Assembly (NCBI GenBank): GCA_039602395.1
Contig: JBCNJP010000027.1
Coordinates: forward strand, 35,411,841-35,475,840
DNA length: 64,000 bases
DNA from: Deinandra increscens subsp. villosa
Taxonomy: Eukaryota; Streptophyta; Magnoliopsida; Asterales; Asteraceae
Direction of reading: 5' to 3'
The notes beneath the pieces were generated by a model, which had not been told where the DNA came from, made no database searches, and worked only from the letters and a program-made list of their open reading frames with translations. Shown here one piece after another: positions 32,957-45,321 of this stretch. The position numbers and the translations under genes were made by a program. Positions within the stretch are counted from its first letter, which is position 1. The number at the start of each line of letters is the position of its first letter.

Positions 32957-35640
32957 ACAAGTGGGGCGACCCGCGCTTCGCCGCGGAGCCGAGCCGTTTT
33001 AGAAATTCGGTTAGCGAAACCATGAGATACGGACCGCGCTAAGTTCAAAGAGACTCTTTAACCTGCACTAAGCAATGGGTTACATGACTTTATAGATCTG
33101 CTTGGTTTTAGCAGACAATTGATGAAAGAAATGCTAAAGAATGAATATGTGTAAGAACATATGAATTGATCTTGATCTCATCTAAAAGGTGTGAAAAGAC
33201 AATGTTTTGAACAATTGAAAAAAAAAATCTAATAAATTAAGATCAAAACATACATAGAACCTTATATTTTGCTAAAACTGGTTTGTTAGAGGTGTTAAGT
33301 GATTTGTGTTGGTGGTTTTGTGGGTTAAACCTAGCAAGAATCTAAAAGTTTGACATGAATCTGAACATGTTACTAACCTAAAAATTATGCTAGAAACATA
33401 AACAACCCGAGCACTCAAAAAGGAAAAAACACAGCATAACCGACTTTTCATTGAAAAATAATGCAGCAACTTGATACTAAAACTAAAACCCACTAACCTC
33501 ATAACGAAGCTTGGAAAAACATGAAGACAAACTGCAAAAAAAGATTAAATATGATATGAGTTATAGAAAGATGAAACTAAATATAACCACAAAAAACAAC
33601 GAATCAATTAGAGTACTTTTGTTGTGAATCTCAAATTCAACCTACAACTTTGTATAATTCTCAACTCCCCAAGCCTTTTCTGAAGTTCAAGCAACAACCT
33701 AAAACCACATCAACCCATAAGCAATTAGAGTAGTAAAAAAGAATTATCTATAGAGTTGTTGCTGTTTATAGATCACAAAATGTCAAACAAAAATCAGAAG
33801 CCACATTGTAATGCATAAGATTTAATTTTAGCCTATGAACATTTAATTTTATTCAAAACACCTGAAACCTCACCTAATTAAACATGGGACGAAGATGAAC
33901 TTATTCAAGTTTTCATATCCCACACTTTATGTGGTGGGGAAGATATTGAGAAAAACAAATAATATTAAAATAAACCATTTCTTGTTAACCCGATTCTCTG
34001 GGTTTTTTCAACCCATGTGCAATACACAGATACACACACCTCACGAATCTATTACACATTAAAAACTTTTATATTGACATTCTGATCATGAACTTATATA
34101 CACACACATTATGACATGTCTGGTTGGTAATAACCAATAATCATTTCTGCCATACATACAAAAATGATGATGATTGATAAACAAAAAACTAATTCAGCAA
34201 AAAGAAGAAAGAGACTAACCACATATAAAGAAGGCATGGGGGCCAAATATCTTAAATAAAATTCAATGTATAAAGAAGGCTGTATAAACAACCACATATG
34301 CTTCAAAGCGTAGAACACACCAAAGATAAGCCTAGAACACACCGAAAATAAGATCAAATGAAGACAATATGAACTACTAATCTTAAAGAGATGTTAACTA
34401 ACCAATAAATACGAAATCAATATCATACCTCAAAAGTCATTGATCTTTTGCTTACACTTTAAATCTTGAATGCTTAAAATCCCCCTTTATAGCACTCCAA
34501 AGTTTTAATTTGGTGATTTACTTCTGAAACCTTTAAAACACAAAGCAAAAGACTATAAGGCGACTTTTATACAACATGGTTTTTCATTAGAATCTGTTCG
34601 GCTTTATTTTTTTTGGAGATTTGACTCATACCCACCTAAGATTTGATCTTTAGCCCCTAAATTGTCAATTAGAACTGAATATAAGAAACAACCTAATAAT
34701 AATGATAAACAATTATCATAAAATAACCTAAAGAAACACAGGTCATCAAGAACTGCAAACTATCAAAAGGTAAGAAAATAACTTAGAGAAACACAGGTCA
34801 CTAAGAACTGCAGAATTATATCCGAACCTAAGCAGAACTTAAAAAAGGGCAGTCAACAAACGCCAACCTACAAACATCAGCAACATCAAACAAAAAACTA
34901 ACAGTAACAATGAAGCGCCTACATATTAGAAAATTAAACGAAAATAAGAGGAAACACACCATCAGTAAAGCAGAGGGAAATCATAAGAAAATAGCCACCT
35001 GAAACAAAGAACATGACAAATTAAAGAATTAGATGTGGGTAAGGAATCAAAAAACAAATCGATGACAAATCTACAACTACAAAGCACATTATAAAGAAAA
35101 GTTCGTCCAAACGCACCTAGAAAAGGGCAGAAGTATGAAGGAACTGCAGGAATTAGAACGTCAAGAAATAAAATTGAAGAGAAAAGACGGATATATCGAT
35201 GAATAGAAACACATAGAAGCAAGCAGAAGACACACTATCGATGAACAGAAACACACGAACCTGAGGAATTGATGGAGCGACAAAGGAACTTTAGTTCAAA
35301 AAATTTAGGTTTCTTGAACGATCAAAACTCTAACAATGGTGAACGTGATGCGAGAAGCCGAGATGTGATGGTTTCGGTAGTCGCTACTCGCGATAGAGCT
35401 TCTCTGGCGCGGTCGTCTCCCTGAGAACCAGTAGCTGGGATAATAGAGAAAAGGAGAGATTGAAGGCGTGAAGAAACATGTAAGGTAAGACAGGTATGGA
35501 GATGAGAGATGGCAGAGGTATGGAGGTGAGCTCCTGTCCTCTTCAACATGTCCTCTTGACTCTCTCTCTCTTCTGCCAAACGCAAAGGGAAAATGTGTGG
35601 TTATAATTCTTCATCTCCCTTCTAACGGAGTTAAATAACT
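32957..35640 (-). other. Possible Helitron-like or gene-derived segment, unresolved
   Basis: At 32967-32985 the minus strand reads CCGCGGCGAAGCGCGG, a GC-rich hairpin followed by CCACTTGT, reminiscent of Helitron 3' ends; but CTTG does not fit CTRR. At the other end (35585-35270, minus) a CT-rich leader-like stretch ends CCTCAG/GTTCG, a splice-donor-like site similar to the one at 9173. Between them are AT-rich, intron-like sequences without a recognised protein. A mobile carrier of a host 5' region is possible but unproven. Confidence 0.3.
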
Positions 35641-36930
35641 GTTTTAAATCTGTTAAAAAACTATTTATAAACTTGTAAATTGAAGATATATAATAATAAT
35701 AATAATAATAAGAGTGTGTGCTTCATAGACTTGTACATTATGTTTTAAAAATGGTACCATAAGTTGCCTTATGTTAATATAGGGTAATAACTTATAATAG
35801 GATGTGACAATATAAAGAAAATTCGGGTTTAGTTTTGCTTTTAAATGCATATATTTTTAAACACCCTAAATATTCAATCCTAAAATGAAATTAGTATTTT
35901 AGGGTGATGTGATTTAGAGGTAGTGCACGTTATTGTTTAAAATAAATTGTTTTTGTATTCGGGTATATTTAATTTAATAATAAAAAGAATTTGGCATGAG
36001 ATTTAGTGCTTCGTTTTCATACTCAAATAGTGGGGTATAATATAATAACGATCCACTTCAAAAAGAAACTTAAAGTCGATTCAATAAGAAATTATTAATT
36101 ATATGTGATAAGTTTATGCAAAATAAGAGACTACCACAGAAATATATATAACAAAAAATACGGGTATTTCGTACAAAATACTATTAATTGACATCCATTG
36201 ATATCATGTGTATAAACTAGAAAACGTTTCTGTTTAATATAGTTACGATTAGGATGGATGAAATTGATTAATGCACGATTGAAAATAGTTGTTTGGATGG
36301 GACACACAACTTGGCATGGTGTGCACATAAGGATGCTTAAATCAAAAGAAACATAATGTGTGACGTGGCACCTTCATATGAGATTCCTCCGTCCAACGCT
36401 AAATCCCAAGGACTTTGGAGAACTAATCCAACACCATCATGTGCTGCTCTATAATCACGTGGAACAATCTCATCTTCTTTTTATTAATATCACATATCCC
36501 TATACTTTGATCAAATTGCACGTTTCACCTCAATAGTTTAAAAAAGACATATCTAGCCTAAACGTTTATGGTAGGATTGCACTTTATGGCGGTCAGTCGG
36601 TCACGATGAGCTTGATAATACCCCCATCACGTCCATGGGCGGTGTTCTAGGGACGTGATTGCTAATTTGCTACGGTGGAGAGTGGTGCTGCTGATCCATC
36701 ATGGGCGACCTTAGATACAAAGTGATGTTTAGATATTCATCATGGGGTATTGGGGTTATAAAGTATTAATAATCACTTTATACATGCTCTCGAACGAATC
36801 ATGATGTATAAGATCGATCATATAAAGAAAATTGCTACCAAGATTTAAACATTTTAATGTTAATCATAAGGTTATGATATTAAACTTTAATCATATTAAT
36901 AAAGCTAAAAAAGTTACAAACAAACATGAC
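35641..36930. other. AT-rich intergenic DNA
   Basis: Contains a (TAA)n microsatellite near 35688-35711. No coding frame, TIR or RNA gene recognised. 36590-36760 is GC-richer, with ATGGGCG and CCCCATCACG words in near-inverted arrangement, possibly an old MITE. Confidence 0.45.
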
Positions 36931-38112
36931 TCAAGCCTTCAAACAAGGAAGGCAGACAACAAGCTGCGTCGTTAACTCTTTCTGAATAACGAACCCAAGA
37001 CGCGTAAAAATAACGTTCATCGGCCTAGGGGACGAAACGTTCCCCGGCATAACTTTTTGGATACGACTACGCGTGTCCACAGCTTCCGAGCGAGGTAACC
37101 AAAAGTATCAAACGTGAAGGAAACAAACACATGTTGATTCTCGATGCACGTTTTCTCGTGTTTGTTCACCTTTCCAGCAGTCGCCTGCCCAGCCCTGAAC
37201 GTGTCGGGCCTCAGCCCTACTAAGGGAGAAACCTCAGTGAGGTCCACACAAGCATGTATCCCTCTCTGCCACCCAAACACAAGGATATCAGCTGGCCGAA
37301 GTGTTGAACGCCCATCCAAGGGATCAGAAAAAAATTGATCGGGGCTTCCTTTTTGGCTGAAATCCCCGCCCTCTTGAATATGTTGAACAGAACATCCCGC
37401 ACCACGTCGTGTCGATACTTGAACCCGGACAGCTCTTTACGGTGCATAGCATGCTCCCCAAACAAGTCTAATCACGCCTTGTTACATACATGGCACTTCT
37501 CATCAACGGGAAACAGATGGATCATAAGGCGGTACTTGAGGACAACCCGATACTCAACCAGCGACATGTGTTGTCCCAACATGTCAATAGGGAGAGCGAG
37601 GAGGAAATCCTGGGCATACGGCTGACCAGGGGCGGACATAGTAAGAGCTCAGGGGTAGCGCCCGCTGCCCCTGAACTTTTACCCCGACGTGCAATTTTTT
37701 TTATTTTTTATAGGTTTTCGGTTTTTCGCGACCCCTAGAAGAAATTTTATGGTTTTTACCTAAAAATATGATCAAAAGCCCCTTGAAATATGATCAAAAG
37801 CTCGTTAATTACCCAAAAAAAAAATTCCGGGGCGCTGCCCCCGAACCCCCGTTAGTCCCCGCTACCCCTAATTTTTTTTCCTAGATCCGCCCCTGCGGCT
37901 GACAGGGGCACTCCCATACGGCTTTTTGCCTAACCGTCATCTCGAAGGTTGCTTCCATTTCTTGCACAGTTTTACTAAAGAGGCCATTCGCCAAAACATA
38001 TTGGGCTTTTGGTGGAGCGATGTCCTTGTTAGTGAAACCGCTCAGATCAAAGCCCAGAATTATATCATGGAGACCAGCCAAAACACACGCATAATCCGAG
38101 TCATAGTAACGT
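36931..38112 (-). pseudogene. Reverse-transcriptase-family pseudogene (C-terminal part), split by hAT MITE
   Basis: On the minus strand the reading starts near 38112 (YYDSDYACVLAGLHDIILGF) and continues ATFEMTVRQKAVWECP to the MITE. It resumes at 37618 with YAQDFLLALPIDMLGQHMS, then CHVCNKA, a stop at the expected Cys, and SGFKYRHDVVRDVLF. A frameshift near 37335 leads into GRSTLRPADILVFGWQRG and HACVDLTEVSPLVGL, then ENQHVFVSFTFDTFGYLA. A last shift near 37080 gives IFTRLGFVIQKELTTQLV and a TGA at 36933-36931. This order matches the C-terminal half of a plant reverse-transcriptase-like family; the domain function is unknown to me. At least one stop and two frameshifts make it non-functional. 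Confidence 0.75.
37627..37895. mobile_element. hAT-type MITE, copy 2 (TSD CGGCTGAC)
   Basis: 269 bp with terminal inverted repeats CAGGGGCGGAC and GATCCGCCCCTG, and a perfect 8-bp duplication CGGCTGAC at 37619-37626 and 37896-37903. Better preserved at the right end than copy 1 at 10068-10355. It inserted into the reverse-transcriptase pseudogene; its poly-A/T tracts differ in length from copy 1. Confidence 0.95.
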
Positions 38113-39343
38113 TAACTTCTTTTAATTTTCTATTTAATACGCATTTCAATCATTTCATATATGAGCGCTAAATTTGTAACGTTATCTTAAAGGGACTGTT
38201 TGTGTAATTAACTCTAACTCCAATTAATATAATAAAAAAGTTAAAGTTAAATAAAATACCAACCCCTAATTAATATAACTCTCCCCCTTGATTTCTTGGC
38301 CATTACAAGACTAGGCCACCTACTTTTGTACATGTGGTGTAGAAGTTGTACGTATTCGAACTATATCTTTTTTTTTTGGTTCTGCACATGGTTTACGGGT
38401 CAAAATAATTTTTACATGTTGTATAGAAGTCGTATTCGAACTATAATACATGTCATATCGATTATTTTAGACGTCGTGTAAGGAAACAACTAAAATTTAG
38501 ATTTTATATAAAAACATATGCTTTGCCCTACATATTAAAAAAAAAAACCTCAAATTTTATCATACATATTTATAATCTAAGAAAATTTCAATAAGCACGA
38601 TACAAAACCTACAAACACTAAGCTTTTAAGTACCAAAGACATATACTAGGAACCAAGGTGTAATCGTGTCCGTTATAGTACATGTGCAAATCGAAATGTA
38701 ACCCATGAATACTCGCGGCTAGAAGATGGGTTTATATAAACACTTTTAAAACTAGGACACATGATGTTCAAACATCAAAAATATGTTTATTGAATAAAGT
38801 ATTTATCTTGTTATGTTCATTTGGCGGATGTCAAGTGAATGAGGTCCGACTCTTTGTCAGGCACTCATCCCTTGAGCATGATTTATTAAAGCTATTATTG
38901 TTTGATTATCTTTTGATTTAATCCAAAGGCGACTTGTTTTGATGGTCCGATCTTCAAAGCTTGAGATCCAGCAGTTATCTTATCAAACATAACTAAACAT
39001 TTTTAACCCAAATCAAATCAAATCCTTTTTTATTTTTACTAGAATTGTTATAAGTTATAACCGAACCAAATAACCTTTTATCAAAGCCGTTTGACTCAAA
39101 CCCAAAAGGACAGGGTAAAGCCTCGTGATCTTGTAGTCTAAGTAGTATCACACACAATTAGAGTAAATTTGCTGTTAAAATATGAGCGTTATAAATTGAT
39201 ATAAATTGCTATTGCTATTGCTATTAATTAAGAAAGATATCGTTATAATTTATAAAGTGACCAGATTCACTGTACATATTGTATCCCACCAAAATAACCT
39301 CCGAATACCTACATTTAAGTCTTGCAATCAATCCTCAATTTTC
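38113..39343. other. Upstream region of the methionine gamma-lyase gene
   Basis: AT-rich, no coding frame recognised. A GCTATT triple repeat lies at about 39207-39224. No clear mobile element boundary seen. Confidence 0.5.
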
Positions 39344-39350
39344 TATAAAA
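39344..39350 (+). promoter_or_regulatory. TATA box of the methionine gamma-lyase gene
   Basis: TATAAAA within TTTTCTATAAAAGCAG, 102-108 bases before the ATG at 39452. With the usual 25-35 base spacing, transcription would begin near 39375-39385, giving a CT-rich leader of about 70 bases. Confidence 0.65.
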
Positions 39351-39451
39351 GCAGCTCCTCCATCCCTACTACTGTGTGTCTCATCATTAATACTTTTCCC
39401 TTCCTCCCTTCTCTAGTAACAAACTTCCCTTCCCTAATTCCCTTCCATTCA

Positions 39452-41449
39452 ATGGCGGACGCAATTCAAAACGCCACCGTTTTCTCCCCCTCAAAAAAGA
39501 GGATGAACCCCGACGACTCCGATGACTTCATCGCCAAGAAACAGCCACCACCATCATCAAAACCCTCATGGGAGGACCCTGTATCCGCCCTCGCCAATGC
39601 CCGCCACGAGTTCGGCGAGCACGGCGGCGTTAACATGTCCATCGAAGCCTCCGCCACCTTCACCGTCATGGAGCCCGAGACCCTCAGCCGCATGTTCGCC
39701 GGAGAGCTCGGCCCCGACCGCGACTTCTTCATCTACAGCCGCCATTTCAACCCCACGGTCCTCAACCTCGGCCGCCAGATGGCGGCGCTGGAGGGGACCG
39801 AAGCCGCCTACTGCACCGCCAGCGGGATGTCCGCCATCTCGTCCGTTCTGTTGCAGTTGGTCAGCAGCGGAGATAACATAGTGGCGTCCCAGACGCTTTA
39901 CGGTGGAACCCACGCGCTTCTCACGCATTTCCTCCCGAGGTCGTCGAACATAACGACGACGTTTGTTGACATCAGGGATTTGGAGAAGACCGAGGAGGCG
40001 ATCGTGGAAGGGCGGACGAAGGTTTTGTACTTCGAATCGATGTCGAACCCGACGCTGACGGTCGCCAACATCCCGGAGCTTGCCCGGATTGCTCACGAGA
40101 AGGGCGTCACGGTGGTCGTGGACAACACGTTCGCGCCGATGGTTGTTTCGCCGGCGAGGCTTGGCGCCGACGTCGTTGTTCATAGCATCTCGAAGTATAT
40201 TAGCGGCGGGGCCGACATAATCGCCGGTATGTTTCAGTTTTTTTAATTTGTCGGTATCTTCCATACACGTGTCAATCATGATAGCTAAAGCAAACCAATT
40301 TTTACCGAGGGTATTTGTCCAATAGTATAAGATGTGAGAGACTGTGAATTTAAGGTCTCAAGTTCAAACCTGACTTAAAGAGTTTTTTTTAAGTGATGAG
40401 TTTTTTTTTATGGTGTTTCTGGGTGAGTCAAACCTGAAATTTAAAGATTTGAGGAATAGTTATAAACACTCCTAAAAAAAGTTAATGTTTTTTTACCGAA
40501 AAAGTTAATGTTTTTTTACCGGATTTTGGGTAGTTGTTAAAATTTGAAAAGAAAAGGAGGAGATTCATGTGATTATATATGATATATCAACTGATCGATC
40601 ATGATAGCAGGTGTCACATGGAAGCCCTGCGTCATGTTCACTTTTCCTGTTTTGTTCTTGATTACAAACGGACAAAATAACACCAGTGTTTTCTTGTTAT
40701 GTGGGGAAGAATCTGTCCTTTTGTGGGCAAGATTCAAAAGAAAAAAAAAAAAGATTCAAAGAGATAATAATTAAAAACAAAAATGAAAAGCATGACTAGA
40801 TGATCAGCATCATTAACATCTCAGATTCTAGTTATTATTGTGATAGAAATAATTAACAATTGTGATTACAGGGGCTGTTTGTGGTCCGGCTAGTCTGGTG
40901 AATTCACTAATGGATCTTCACCAAGGGGCACTGATGTTACTAGGCCCAACTATGAATGCCAAGGTTGCTTTTGAGTTATCTGAAAGAATCCCTCACTTGG
41001 GCCTCCGGGTCAAGGAGCACTGTCACAGGGCTTTAGTCTACGCCCAAAGAATGAAGAAAATGGGCCTCAAGGTGATCTACCCGGGCCTTGAAGATCACCC
41101 TGACCACCATCTTTTGAAGTCCATCTCAAACAAGGACTATGGCTTTGGTGGGATGCTCTGTCTCGATATGGAAACCGAGGCCCGAGCGAATAAGCTGATG
41201 AATCTGTTGCAGAACCAAACCCAGTTCGGGCTCATGGCGGTTAGTCTTGGGTACTATGAGACCCTCATGTCTTGTTCCGGTAGCAGCACGAGTAGTGAAA
41301 TGAACCAAGAGGAGCAGGAGCTTGCTGGGATTTCACCTGGTTTGGTTAGGATGTCGATCGGTTACAGTGGGACTCTGGAACAAAGATGGGGCCAGTTCGA
41401 GAAGGCGCTCTCGAGACTTCAAGATTCGGGCTTGTTGTCCAAGAATTAG
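39452..41449 (+). CDS. MGL: Methionine gamma-lyase
   Basis: PLP-dependent enzyme of the Cys/Met metabolism family. It cleaves methionine to methanethiol, 2-oxobutyrate and ammonia, feeding isoleucine synthesis, and is cytosolic in plants. Exon 1 is 39452-40226 and exon 2 is 40872-41449; GT at 40227 and AG at 40870-40871 flank a phase-1 intron of 645 bases. The product is 450 aa, close to the Arabidopsis enzyme. Landmarks: GVNMSIEASATFTVMEP (substrate-side N-terminus), YSRHFNPTV, GTEAAYCTASGMSA, VVDNTFAPM, the PLP lysine in HSISKYISGGAD (Lys248), and SLGYYETLMSCSGSSTSSE near the C-terminus. I chose the ATG at 39452 because upstream in-frame codons lie before or within the predicted leader and no transit-peptide-like sequence is present. 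The missing transit peptide and close match to plant MGL argue against cystathionine gamma-synthase. No defects seen. Confidence 0.93.
40227..40871 (+). other. Intron of MGL, with SINE-like repeat
   Basis: Contains a stretch (about 40310-40480) with a B-box-like AAGTTCAAACCTGAC, followed by TTTTAAGTGATGAG and TGGTGTTTCTGGGTGAGTC blocks that recur in degenerate form at 13195-13400. An old SINE insertion is likely. A poly-A tract lies near 40740. Confidence 0.5.
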
Positions 41450-41934
41450 AATTCTAATATGAATGTAATCGAAATCTATCTCGGTTGTTAATTGCTGCTG
41501 TTTCATGTTGGACTGTATTAATGTTTCTCTTCTGCATATTTCAATGGATCAGTTATAAGTACTTTGGCCTTGCATATTGAATGAGTTTATGATACAAGAT
41601 GGATTTGGGAGATGGATAGATGTCACAGAAAATGAAGGTCCAAATGGCCAATATGTGATCTGGGATTACAGACTTGAACCACTTTTAGTTAAGTTGGTTA
41701 GTCCTTAATTACACAATGGTCCTTGTACCTTATACTATCAACAATGACCAATATCCCTTGTTGAAACTAAGCATAATACAAGAGAAAATAAACTCTAAGA
41801 ATGACACTACCAAGAGCTATCTATTAGCTGCTGGGACCGGATAACCCCAAGTCCCCAACCACCACTAGTGTTACCTTGTAGGCTGTAGCTCATTTGTAAA
41901 GGGCCACGTAACCTTGAGCATATTGAAGGCCTTA
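41450..41934. other. MGL 3' flank
   Basis: Includes the MGL 3' untranslated region; no canonical AATAAA is obvious within 100 bases, though AT-rich near-upstream elements exist. No gene recognised. Confidence 0.5.
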
Positions 41935-42098
41935 GGCTATCCGTAGTTGGTCAAGCCCATTTCAAGCCCCCCTTATATGGTGTAGTGGTAAAAAATAATT
42001 TTAAGCCTCTTTCAAACCCCTCTTCAAGCGTGAAATACTTCAAGCCCCTCAATCATTTTTGACTTTTCGCGCCCTACTCAAGCCTAGTATGGATAGCT
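41935..42098. mobile_element. PIF/Harbinger-type MITE, TSD TTA
   Basis: 164 bp, beginning GGCTATCCGTAG and ending TATGGATAGCT, inverted repeats with few mismatches, flanked by TTA at 41932-41934 and 42099-42101. TTA/TAA duplication is the Harbinger signature. Internally it repeats 'TTCAAGCCCC' words. The ends resemble those of the element at 24237-24545. Confidence 0.75.
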
Positions 42099-42722
42099 TT
42101 AGAAATGTGAAGTCACAATTATCTTAAGCTAAGTAGTGGTGAACCCATAATTTTATATTATAGGGTCAGAACTAGAACTGTAAAAATATCAATACCAACT
42201 ATGCTAACAGGTAAATTTGAAGGACATTAAGAGAGGTATGATCGATCTCAAGGGGCGGTTTTAAGGAGATCAAAAGTTAAGGGTAGTAATAATAATATAG
42301 GAGATCAAAAGTTAAGGGTAGATAAGAATATAGGAATTTGAAATTGATGTTAATTCTTATTGCTAGGTCGGTTAGAAGATAGGATTAGCATAAGGTTTGT
42401 TTTAGCCTATTTAAAGGCCTTTTTGGTTTGTTTTTTTTAATGCATCGTATTTTTAGTATTTAACCATTGATCTTGTTAAGCAAATTATTCAGATTTTGCT
42501 TCTGTTTGTTCGTAAGTAAAGAAGGTCACAGGTTAAAAAGTCCGACTATCTATAGTCATATACAAATTTTTTTATACCATTCGGGTCGGGTCATATGATA
42601 AAAAAAATTCTAAATAAAACTTCGAACACATAACAAAATTAGTAAAATACGCCAATCATAATAAAAAAAAAAGATAAATACAATATAGTTGAGGTGTTCT
42701 CTACCGATTCAGTTGAACTTTC
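42099..42722. other. Intergenic, short duplication
   Basis: A block of about 25 bases, AGGAGATCAAAAGTTAAGGG, occurs twice in tandem around 42263-42322. Otherwise AT-rich without recognised features. Confidence 0.5.
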
Positions 42723-43003
42723 TGTGAGGTTAAAACCAAGGTCAACTCAAGTCAACGAAAGTTTAAGGGCTGTTTATGTTGAACTGCAAACTACAAGGGG
42801 TGAAAGTGCAATTTGGCTTAATGATCCGTTAAGCGTTTGTTAGGATCTGTTTTATGTAGCCGTTAACCGAGTTATGCTTACCTCATTCATTGTTCTTCAT
42901 TTTCGTTTGTCAATTTCATTCCTTTGTAATCTGTTTAAAATTCCGTTCTATAAAAGTGAATCATTTGAGTCGAGTTCTGTTTTTGATTCGTTTATTCTTC
43001 ACA
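42723..43003 (+). repeat. 5' LTR of the decayed Copia
   Basis: 281 bp with TG/CA ends and a TATAAAAG box near 42949. The 3' copy differs by several substitutions and small indels, including loss of a 10-base CTCAAGTCAA block and a three-base AAG difference, so this element is older than the one at 14262. Confidence 0.93.
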
Positions 43004-43075
43004 AATGGTATCAGAGCTCAGCGACTCGAAATTGGGGATCAATGTTCAATAGAGATTGAATTCGATTGACGAATC

Positions 43076-43780
43076 ATGGTTTCTACAAAATTCGATATTG
43101 AAAAGTTCACAGGGAAGAATGATTTTGGTTTATGGCGTCTCAAGATGCGCGCATTCCTTGTTTATCAAGGGATCTCTGATGCACTACTTGGTGAACCAGG
43201 AAAACCGAAAGGGATGTCGGATGATGATTGGCAGGAGATACTCGATAAATCACACGCAACAATCGTTCTTAATTTGGGAGACAAAGTGTTGCGCGAGGTA
43301 AGTAGGGAACAAACGGCGACAGCAGTATAGCTGAAACTGGAATCTCTCTACATGACCAAGTCACTTGCTAATCGACTATACCTGAAGAAGAAGTTGTATA
43401 CATACAATATGTCACCAGGAAGATCAATTGAGGATCATAAAGATGAATTTAACAAGATGATCACAGATCTTGAGAACATAGAAGTCAAGATTGATGATGA
43501 AGATCAGGCTATTCTTTTCTTGTATGGAGACTTTGATGTATGGTAGGGATGCGCTATCAATGGAAGAGGTTCTTGCAGCCATTAATTCAAAAGAGTTAAA
43601 GAAGAATAATGATGAAAGGGAAGATAATGGTGAAGGCTTATTTGTCAAAAGGGAAGTCAGATAGTAAAGGTCAAAAGAAGAGGCAAAATCAATTCAAAAC
43701 TAAGCCAAGGAAAAAGTTGAGATGTTTTGTCTGTAATTCAGACAAACACCTGAAGAGAGACTGCCCTGAGTTCAAAAGAA
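43076..43780 (+). pseudogene. gag: Copia gag pseudogene
   Basis: Begins MVSTKFDIEKFTGKNDFGLW, a typical Copia gag N-terminus. It is interrupted by TAG at 43328-43330, continues LKLESLYMTKSLANRLYLKK in the same frame, then suffers a frameshift near 43533 before METLMYGRDALSMEEVLAA. A further shift near 43640 leads to the knuckle CFVCNSDKHLKRDC (about 43725-43766). Confidence 0.88.
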
Positions 43781-45321
43781 ACAAGTATGATCAGAACAAT
43801 GGAGGAAAGAGTTATACAACCCAGGATGCTACATCTGATGACTATGAGTCATTGGATGTTCTTGTGGTGGATCAGAAGCAAGGTGGAGCAGATTGGATGA
43901 TGGATTATGGATGCTCCTTCCATATGACTCCACATAAGGATTATTTCAAGAGGTTGGAACTGAGAGAAATGGGAACAGTTAAGCTTGGAGATAATAGATA
44001 GTGCACAATGTCAGGTATATTCCATCACTTACTAGAAACTTAATTTCACTTGGAACATTAGAGGATGAAGGGTGCAGTGTAATCCTTAAGAATGGTAAAC
44101 CCAAGGTTGTTAGGGGTTCGATGGTTTTATTATCAGGAACTAGAGGTAGGAATAACATTTATTTCCTTGATGGTAATGTATCTTGTCTTGTGAATGTTGT
44201 GACTCAGGAAAGTAAGGTCTCTAAGTCAAGATTATGGCATTATAGGCTAGGCCTTATTATTGATAAAGGACTTGATGAACTCAAGAAACAGGGCTATTTG
44301 CTTGATATAAGAGAAATAACTCAGGATTTCTGTGAACAATGTGTTTTAGGTAAAGCCCATAGGGTTAAATTTGCTAGAAGTGATCAAAGGTCAAGTGAGA
44401 TATTGGATTATATACATTCTGACCTTTGGGGACCATCTAAGACACAAACATTAGGTGGAGCTAGTTACTTTATGTCTATTATGGATGATCACTCTAGGAA
44501 AGTATGGGTATATCTACTAAAACATAAGAATGAGGCCTATCAGAAATTTAAGGAGTGGGGGATTTTGGTTGAAAATCAGACTGGTAAGAAGGTTAGAAAA
44601 CTAAGGACAAACAATGGTCTAGAGTATTGTAATACTGAGTTTAGTCAGTATTGCAAGTCTAAGGGTATAACCAGGCTCCTTACTGTACCGGGGACACCTC
44701 AGCAAAATGGTATAATAGAGAGGATGAATAGGACTCTATTAGATAAAGTAAGGTGTATGTTGATTAGCTCACGTTTACCAAAGAAATTATAGGGAGAGGC
44801 TATCTTTACAGCTGCTTATGTTGTAAACAGAAGTCCATCTACAGCATTAGAAATGAAGAATCCAACTGAATTGTGGTCAGGAAGAAGGGTTGACTACAAT
44901 AATCTCAGGATATTTGGGTCCTTAGTGTATGCTCACATAAAGCAAGGGAAGTTAGATGCAAGGGCTATTAAGTGTGTGTTTTTGGGATATCTAAGGGGAT
45001 TAAAGGTTACAGGCTTTGGAGATTGGAAGGTGATGGGCCTAAGGTGTTTGTGAGTAGGGATGTCACCTGTAGGGAGGACATCATGTATAAAGACTTAGGT
45101 AGTAGTAGTTCTAGTAGTTCTACTGGAAAGGAATCAATGAGTTCTGAATTACCAGGTGGTACACAATATGGTGGTACCACAAATGAGGCAGAGCGGGAAG
45201 AAATGAAGAATGTGCCTTATGCTCAGGTGGTAGGAAGTTTAATGTTTCTTCTGGTTTGTACAAGGCCAGACTTGAGTTTTGGTGTAAGTGTGGTGAGTAG
45301 GTATATTTCAAATCCAGAAAG

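Noticed and set aside
32957..32990. Helitron 3' end on the minus strand
   Set aside because: A GC hairpin is present but the terminus reads CTTG, not CTRR, and no 5' end was found. Reported only as a possible segment with low confidence.
39206..39451. N-terminal extension of MGL upstream of the ATG at 39452
   Set aside because: The open frame crosses the TATA box and probable transcription start, and plant MGL proteins begin at the position chosen.
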